From the NCBI GenBank assembly GCA_947624175.1, contig CANQJD010000010.1, positions 1 through 34,099 of the forward strand: a stretch of DNA of 34,099 nt, read 5' to 3'. Positions 30,079-34,099 of this stretch are shown in pieces (the stretch's first letter is position 1; every line of letters begins with the position of its first letter). Both the position numbers and the translations under genes were made by a program. The stretch is from an uncultured Bacilli bacterium. GTDB taxonomy: Bacteria; Bacillota_I; Bacilli_A; RF39; UBA660. The notes beneath the pieces are model-generated. The model ran no database searches, was not told the DNA's origin, and saw nothing but the letters and a program-made list of their open reading frames with translations.

Positions 30079-31614
30079 ATGGAACCTAAATTAATAAGAA
30101 AAGATATAAAATATCAAAAGAAAACTTTAATAGTTGTAAGTCTTTTAGTAATAAGTTTATTTGTAGGTGGAAGTTTTGCTTTACTATCTAGTTCAGATGA
30201 AACAGAAGAAGTAGTAACTTTTAAAACTGGAAACTTTAATTTAGAAGCAAAAACAACTGGAACTTTAAGTTTAGATGGAGAAGTACCAAAGAGTTATGAT
30301 GATGGATTTAAGAATAATGATATAACGTTAACCTTAACTAATACAGGAAGTTTAGAAATTGGAAAATATGATGTTAAGTTAGAAGGAGATACTGGAACAA
30401 CACTTGATGCTAGTTATATTAGATATAGTGTCTCAGATGATGAAGGAAAAACCTATCTTGCATCTAAATTATTAAGTGAAACAAATAATATAATTTATAC
30501 AGGATATAGTTTGAAGACAACTAAAGTATTAAAAGTAAAGTTATGGATAGATGAAGCTGCAGGTGAAAATGCCTTAAAGAAAAGTTATAATGGAAAAATA
30601 AATGTTGAATTATATCAAAATGATGATACATTAGTAGATGTTGTAAAGAGTAAATTAGTAAGTAATTATTCTGGAAGTAATGAAAGTTTTGAAGGCGGAG
30701 TAGTAGCAGTTAATAATGATGGTAATTTATATCATGAAACAAACTCTGAAACTATAAGAGAATACCGTTATTCAGGGCCAACTGTTAATAATTATGTAAC
30801 ATTCAATGATGAAGTTTGGAGAATAGTTGGAGTATTTAAAGATGAAAATAATGAAGAAAATGTTAAAATAGTAAGAAATAATGCTTTATTAATTAGTGAT
30901 TTTCCAGTGAATTATACAATAAATGGAATTAAATATACAATAGGTGATACTACTACTACTGATAGAGCTTTTTGGAATTATGTTACTGGTACAAATAGTG
31001 ATAAAAATGATTGGACAACCGCAGGACTTCAGTATTGGTTAAATACTTATCAAGATGAAGAAGGAACTAATGGCTATTTAAGTAAACTTTCAAATACATC
31101 AGTACAGATGATTGCTGATAAAAAATATTATTTAGGGAATGCTCCTTTTGTAGCTTTAGCAAAAGTTATTTATAATGATGAAAGAAAAGATATAGTTTGT
31201 TCTTCTAATATAATAGAAAGATCTGATTTAAATAACTGCTATATATGGTATGGAAATAAATCTACTTGGACAGGAAAAGTAGGCTTATTATATCCAAGTG
31301 ATTGGGCTTATAGTGCTAATACTACATACTGGAATACAGAAAAGTTATCTGGATTTTCAAATGGTGCTAAAAATACTACTTGGATGTTTGAAACATTAAC
31401 ATTTAAATCAGCAGCACTTTTATTTATATCGCCAAGTCAGACATATAATTATTATGTTGTTAATGTAAGAGGAAATGATGGTAATGCTGGAGCCTATTTT
31501 GTAAATAAAAAAGATACTGGTGTTTCACTTCCATCACTTTATCTAAAAAGTAATGTTAAAATAACATCTGGTACAGGAGAACAAAGTAATCCTTATAAAT
31601 TAATACTTGAATAA
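30079..31614 (+). CDS. TasA/SipW-class surface protein, paralogue of 25575 product
   Basis: 511 aa. A basic N-terminus (KLIRKDIKYQKK) leads to the signal anchor TLIVVSLLVISLFVGGSFA and LLSSSDETEEVVTFKTGNF, the SipW-substrate style. A beta-rich region (about 50-190) follows. From about 230 it carries the module REYRYSGPTVNNYVTFNDEV and WRIVGVFKDEN shared with the 25575 protein, including KSTWTGKVGLLYPSDWAY, and ends LPSLYLKSNVKITSGTGE. TAGGTGAG precedes the ATG. It has its own promoter and a bidirectional terminator. No sortase motif. Probably exported and wall- or matrix-associated; ligand and function unknown. Its N-terminal half is only weakly similar to the other paralogue, whereas the C-terminal module is well conserved. 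Confidence 0.85.
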   Translation: MEPKLIRKDIKYQKKTLIVVSLLVISLFVGGSFALLSSSDETEEVVTFKTGNFNLEAKTTGTLSLDGEVPKSYDDGFKNNDITLTLTNTGSLEIGKYDVKLEGDTGTTLDASYIRYSVSDDEGKTYLASKLLSETNNIIYTGYSLKTTKVLKVKLWIDEAAGENALKKSYNGKINVELYQNDDTLVDVVKSKLVSNYSGSNESFEGGVVAVNNDGNLYHETNSETIREYRYSGPTVNNYVTFNDEVWRIVGVFKDENNEENVKIVRNNALLISDFPVNYTINGIKYTIGDTTTTDRAFWNYVTGTNSDKNDWTTAGLQYWLNTYQDEEGTNGYLSKLSNTSVQMIADKKYYLGNAPFVALAKVIYNDERKDIVCSSNIIERSDLNNCYIWYGNKSTWTGKVGLLYPSDWAYSANTTYWNTEKLSGFSNGAKNTTWMFETLTFKSAALLFISPSQTYNYYVVNVRGNDGNAGAYFVNKKDTGVSLPSLYLKSNVKITSGTGEQSNPYKLILE

Positions 31615-31635
31615 AACACATATCATATGTGTTTT
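31613..31635. terminator. Bidirectional terminator overlapping two stop codons
   Basis: AAAACACATA (31613-31622), loop TCA, TATGTGTTTT (31626-31635). The left arm overlaps the stop of the 30079 gene and the right arm the stop of the convergent 31634 gene. Confidence 0.88.
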
Positions 31636-32380
31636 ATTCATTAAGTAAAGTATCTAAACTTACAATTTTAAAACCTAAATTCTTGATATTAGAAATAACT
31701 CTTTCAAGTTCTACTAAACTATTTTGATTAATAATTTGATAAGTTAAAATACTACCATTTTCTAAATTTTTCATAGTATTATAAGCATAATTATAAGTAA
31801 TAGGTTCTATATAAATAGTAGGAATAGTTTTACAAACATTACTTTCTTTTAAATTAACAGAGTAACAATAATCACTTACTTCTTGAATATTATTACTAAC
31901 AATATTATTATCAATATTTTTTAAATAATCAAGATTATTATTAATAAACTTAGAATCTAAAATTAAATTATAATCTTTATTATTTATAGACTTTAAAATA
32001 TCTAAATTATTTATTTTTAATAAAATACTAACATTGTTATTAACAGAATTTCCGGATATTACTAATTTATCTAAATTATCTTTTAAAGAAATACTTGGTT
32101 TAATTGATTCAAAGACTAACATATTTTCTAAATAACTATTGACTTTTTTCATATTCGAATAACTATCTTCAATATTAATGCCCACACCACTTACTCCAGG
32201 AATAATCGTATTATCATTTATAATAGCATTGATTGGTTCTTTATAAAATTTATTATAATTACTTTTTATTTTAATCATAATGGGGTCTTTATTTTTAATA
32301 TAATTAGATACTTTATTTGTATAATAAAAACTAAAATAAATAAGTAAAATTGTAAAAGTAACATTTAATATCTTTTTCAT
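31634..32380 (-). CDS. Degenerate polysaccharide-deacetylase-like membrane protein
   Basis: 248 aa. N-terminal anchor ILNVTFTILLIYFSFYY, then an extracellular domain. The stretch TIIPGVSGVGINIEDSYSNM, KPSISLKDN and LDKLVISGN resembles the N-terminal domain of deacetylase-like proteins of Bacilli. The C-terminus NGSILTYQIINQNSLVELER and GFKIVSLDTLLNE matches the last strands and helix of a NodB domain. The catalytic motifs TFDDGP and HxxxH are absent, so enzymatic activity is unlikely. It might bind cell-wall glycan instead; that is inference. TGAGGT lies before ATG 32380. It sits 42 nt downstream of rpmB beyond that gene's terminator, with no clear promoter. Confidence 0.6.
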   Translation of the reverse strand: MKKILNVTFTILLIYFSFYYTNKVSNYIKNKDPIMIKIKSNYNKFYKEPINAIINDNTIIPGVSGVGINIEDSYSNMKKVNSYLENMLVFESIKPSISLKDNLDKLVISGNSVNNNVSILLKINNLDILKSINNKDYNLILDSKFINNNLDYLKNIDNNIVSNNIQEVSDYCYSVNLKESNVCKTIPTIYIEPITYNYAYNTMKNLENGSILTYQIINQNSLVELERVISNIKNLGFKIVSLDTLLNE

Positions 32381-32410
32381 ATACCTCAGTTAAATATATG
32401 TTTAAGAATA

Positions 32411-32448
32411 AAAAAAAGAAGATTACTCTGAAACTTTATCTTCTTTTT
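32411..32448 (-). terminator. Terminator of rpmB
   Basis: AAAAAGAAGAT (32413-32423) pairs with ATCTTCTTTTT (32438-32448). The T run is on the minus strand. The hairpin begins inside the last codons of rpmB. Confidence 0.82.
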
Positions 32449-32620
32449 CTTTCATATCTTTTCTATATTTTTTAGCTTCCCGTGTAGTTACTTTAACTTT
32501 TGTACCATCTTCTAAAGTTACATTTTGTAAATTTAACTTTTGCATATGTTTAGTAGCATTAAGTGCATGACTACGACGATTTCCAAATAATGGTTTTTTG
32601 CTAGTTGCTTTAATTGCCAT
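32423..32620 (-). CDS. rpmB: 50S ribosomal protein L28
   Basis: 65 aa, small basic ribosomal protein of the large subunit. The family region KPLFGNRRSHALNATKHMQK corresponds to GNxxSHANxKTKR of L28, and the central strand NVTLEDGTKVKVTTREAKKY fits its C-terminal half. The start ATG 32620 is set by AAGGAGGAATT directly upstream; a longer frame reaching 32722 would begin inside the promoter and divergent region. The acidic tail (MKEKEDKVSE) overlaps the terminator. Transcribed alone from its own promoter and divergent from rsmE. Confidence 0.9.
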   Translation of the reverse strand: MAIKATSKKPLFGNRRSHALNATKHMQKLNLQNVTLEDGTKVKVTTREAKKYRKDMKEKEDKVSE

Positions 32621-32660
32621 AATTCCTCCTTTTTTATATATAAAATTACTTCGCTTATTA

Positions 32661-32689
32661 ACTTTATCATAATATTTTATGAAAGTCAA
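32661..32689 (-). promoter_or_regulatory. Promoter of rpmB
   Basis: Minus strand TTGACT (plus 32684-32689), 17 bp ending TGA, TAAAGT (plus 32661-32666), i.e. with extended -10. Confidence 0.8.
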
Positions 32690-32706
32690 ACAAAATAAGT
32701 CTTTTT

Positions 32707-32736
32707 TTGGAAAAATTTGCAAATTTATGATATACT
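32707..32736 (+). promoter_or_regulatory. Promoter of rsmE
   Basis: TTGGAA (32707-32712), 18 bp ending TGA, TATACT (32731-32736). The AAGGAG binding site begins immediately after the -10. Confidence 0.7.
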
Positions 32737-32754
32737 TAAGGAGAAGTGATTAAG

Positions 32755-33468
32755 ATGCAAAGGTATTTTACAAATATAAAAGATGGTAATTATTTAGTAT
32801 TAAGTAAAGATGATTCCTATCATATAACTAGGGTTATGAGAATGAATATAGATTCTTTAATTGAAGTTGTTTATCAGGAAGTTGTGTATATAGTAAAGAT
32901 AACGGAATTAAATCCAGTTAAGGGAATAATAATTGAAAAGTTAGATACATATAATGAAATGACTAAAAAAGTTATCATTTGTCAAAGTTTAGTTAAAGAA
33001 GCAAAGATGGATTTAGTTATTCAAAAGAGTGTTGAGTTAGGAGTGTATTCGATTATTCCTATGGAAACAAGGAATAGTATTATTAAATTAAGTCTAAAAG
33101 ATAAGGAAAAGAAAGTTTTAAGATGGCAAAAGATTGCTAAAGAAGCTAGTGAACAATCTAAAAGAAATATTGTTCCTGAAGTTTATAATATTATGAGTAT
33201 TAATGAGGTTATAAAACTAAATTTTGATTTAAAAATTTTATTAAGTGTTAATGAAGTGTCAAGTACCTTAAAAAATGTTTTGCAAAATCATAAAAAGTGT
33301 GATACGATTATTATAGTAATAGGTCCGGAAGGTGGATTTAAAAAAGAGGAAGAAGATGTTTTTATAGAAAATGGTTTTCTAAGCACTTCTTTAGGAAATA
33401 GAGTTTTAAGAACTGAAACCGCATCTATTACGGCACTTAGTATGTTAAATTATGAATATGAGAGGTGA
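32755..33468 (+). CDS. rsmE: 16S rRNA m3U1498 methyltransferase RsmE
   Basis: 237 aa SPOUT methyltransferase that methylates U1498 of 16S rRNA. An N-terminal PUA-like part (MQRYFTNIKDGNYLVLSKDD, then HITRVMRM) is followed by LVKEAKMDLVIQKSVELGV, RWQKIAKEASEQSKR and the trefoil-knot SAM site IIVIGPEGGFKKEEEDVF...LGNRVLRTETASITAL. The motifs and length are typical. ATG 32755 is chosen (AAGGAG 11 nt before); GTG 32746 would leave almost no spacing. It is followed within 5 nt by an acidic membrane-protein gene, so the two are co-transcribed. Divergent from rpmB. Confidence 0.93.
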   Translation: MQRYFTNIKDGNYLVLSKDDSYHITRVMRMNIDSLIEVVYQEVVYIVKITELNPVKGIIIEKLDTYNEMTKKVIICQSLVKEAKMDLVIQKSVELGVYSIIPMETRNSIIKLSLKDKEKKVLRWQKIAKEASEQSKRNIVPEVYNIMSINEVIKLNFDLKILLSVNEVSSTLKNVLQNHKKCDTIIIVIGPEGGFKKEEEDVFIENGFLSTSLGNRVLRTETASITALSMLNYEYER

Positions 33469-33473
33469 TAATC

Positions 33474-34099
33474 ATGGAATTATTTACAAGATTTGAAATT
33501 ATGATTATGGTAAGTGTTGTAGGATTCCTAGTTTTTGTTATATTACTTTTATCTTTAATTGAGTTAATAAGTAGAAGGAAAGAAAGAAAGAACTTAGCAG
33601 AGATTCAAGTAGAAACAGGTACTGAAGATAAAGTAGAAGAAAAAATTCAAGTTGAATCTTTAGAAGAAACGGAAGAAGCTAATTTAGGTGAACTAGTAAT
33701 TGAGAAAACAGAAACACAAGAAGATGTAAATGAAGATTTTTCAGAAACTATAAATCTTGAAGAAGAAAAAACAGAGTTATTTCAAAATGAGAAAGAAACG
33801 TCTCAAATTGAAGTACAACCAGAAATACAAATAAGTGAACCTGAGATTTTAATTGAAGATTTGGATGCACCGATTATGCCTACAATTGAGAGTTTAGAAG
33901 AAGATTCTAGTGCTAAGGCTAATCTTGAATTATTAAAAGTTGAAGAAGAGTTAAAGAATCCAATGTCGTTAGAAGATACTATTTCAAGTTTAGAAGCTAT
34001 TGAAGAAGAAAGTGCAATTATTAGTTATCAAGAATTACTTGATGTAACAAAAGAAATGCAAATATTACCTCAAGAAGATGCTGGTGATGAACCTATTTC
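33474..34099 (+). CDS. Single-pass membrane protein with long acidic tail, 3'-truncated
   Basis: Open from ATG 33474 (GAGAGGTGATA upstream, 5 nt after the rsmE stop) to the window end: 208 codons and no stop. One membrane helix lies near the N-terminus (about 10-32, IMIMVSVVGFLVFVILLLSL), then a basic stop-transfer SRRKERK. The remainder is a very Glu-rich, low-complexity cytoplasmic tail (many EE, VEE and LEE units), with IISYQELLDVTKEM near the end of the visible part. It is unrecognised. The topology suggests a bitopic scaffold, perhaps for division or envelope proteins, but nothing in the sequence shows this. Its C-terminus is outside the window. Confidence 0.75.
   Translation, partial: MELFTRFEIMIMVSVVGFLVFVILLLSLIELISRRKERKNLAEIQVETGTEDKVEEKIQVESLEETEEANLGELVIEKTETQEDVNEDFSETINLEEEKTELFQNEKETSQIEVQPEIQISEPEILIEDLDAPIMPTIESLEEDSSAKANLELLKVEEELKNPMSLEDTISSLEAIEEESAIISYQELLDVTKEMQILPQEDAGDEPI

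Noticed and set aside
1-34099. Mycoplasma-type code (TGA as Trp)
   Set aside because: Trp is encoded by TGG throughout, and TGA ends genes such as rsmE, the HipA-like kinase and the 15594 permease.

Overview
The window comes from a very AT-rich, low-GC Gram-positive bacterium. It uses the standard bacterial code: TGG is used for Trp and TGA ends several genes, so it is not a Mycoplasma-type code. A PASTA kinase, FtsA/FtsZ, polysaccharide deacetylases and strong AGGAGG ribosome binding sites point to a walled Bacillota. Base composition and gene style suggest one of the uncultured gut Bacilli lineages near RF39/Erysipelotrichia; that placement is inference. sigma-A-like promoters (TTGACA-N17-TATAAT type) can be read in front of most units.

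Layout. 1-1070: 3' end of a surface protein (SipW/TasA-like class with BspA-type leucine-rich repeats) and its terminator. 1127-8275: housekeeping cluster rlmN-prpC-prkC-rsgA-rpe, then a degenerate adenosine-deaminase-like gene and a divergent PRPP synthetase. 8313-10166: a small leader gene with a G8 tract, a terminator, and a full-length paralogue of the first surface protein. 10190-13170: two helical-repeat proteins and a small unknown. 13176-17491 (minus): tRNA-Glu and two tandem GntR/ABC-ATPase/ABC-2 permease operons, the second also carrying a DUF4186 gene. 17495-20072 (minus): a HipA/CtkA-like kinase with a small membrane protein, and a membrane-anchored polysaccharide deacetylase with a coiled-coil partner. 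20118-22349: an AAA ATPase/TOPRIM pair that looks like a defence module, followed by a possible attachment-site scar against tRNA-Met. 22436-25384: HD-domain protein, ftsA, ftsZ. 25406-27131: a second copy of the G8 leader and another surface protein. 27117-28208 (minus): a CorB/CNNM-like membrane protein behind a ~480-nt GC-richer leader or non-coding RNA. 28207-29967 (minus): HerA-like ATPase. 30023-34099: a third type of surface protein, a degenerate deacetylase-like protein, rpmB, rsmE and the start of an acidic membrane protein.

The most unusual item is the paired leader element at 8313-8539 and 25392-25578. Each copy has an extended Shine-Dalgarno and a 21-22-codon ORF that stops just after an identical 18-nt motif, GTTAACCATGGGGGGGGT. 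A two-tier hairpin terminator follows, with stem sequences that differ but still pair. In both copies the -1 frame after the G8 tract is open through the hairpin. It encodes related peptides (GGG-x3-K-x2-SIK-x14/16-TRFL-x-VF), with Ser and Leu conserved through different codons. In the second copy this frame ends in ATGA, overlapping the start codon of the surface gene. This suggests a 55-57-residue product made by frameshifting, transcript slippage or poly-G phase variation, coupled in at least one locus to surface-protein expression.
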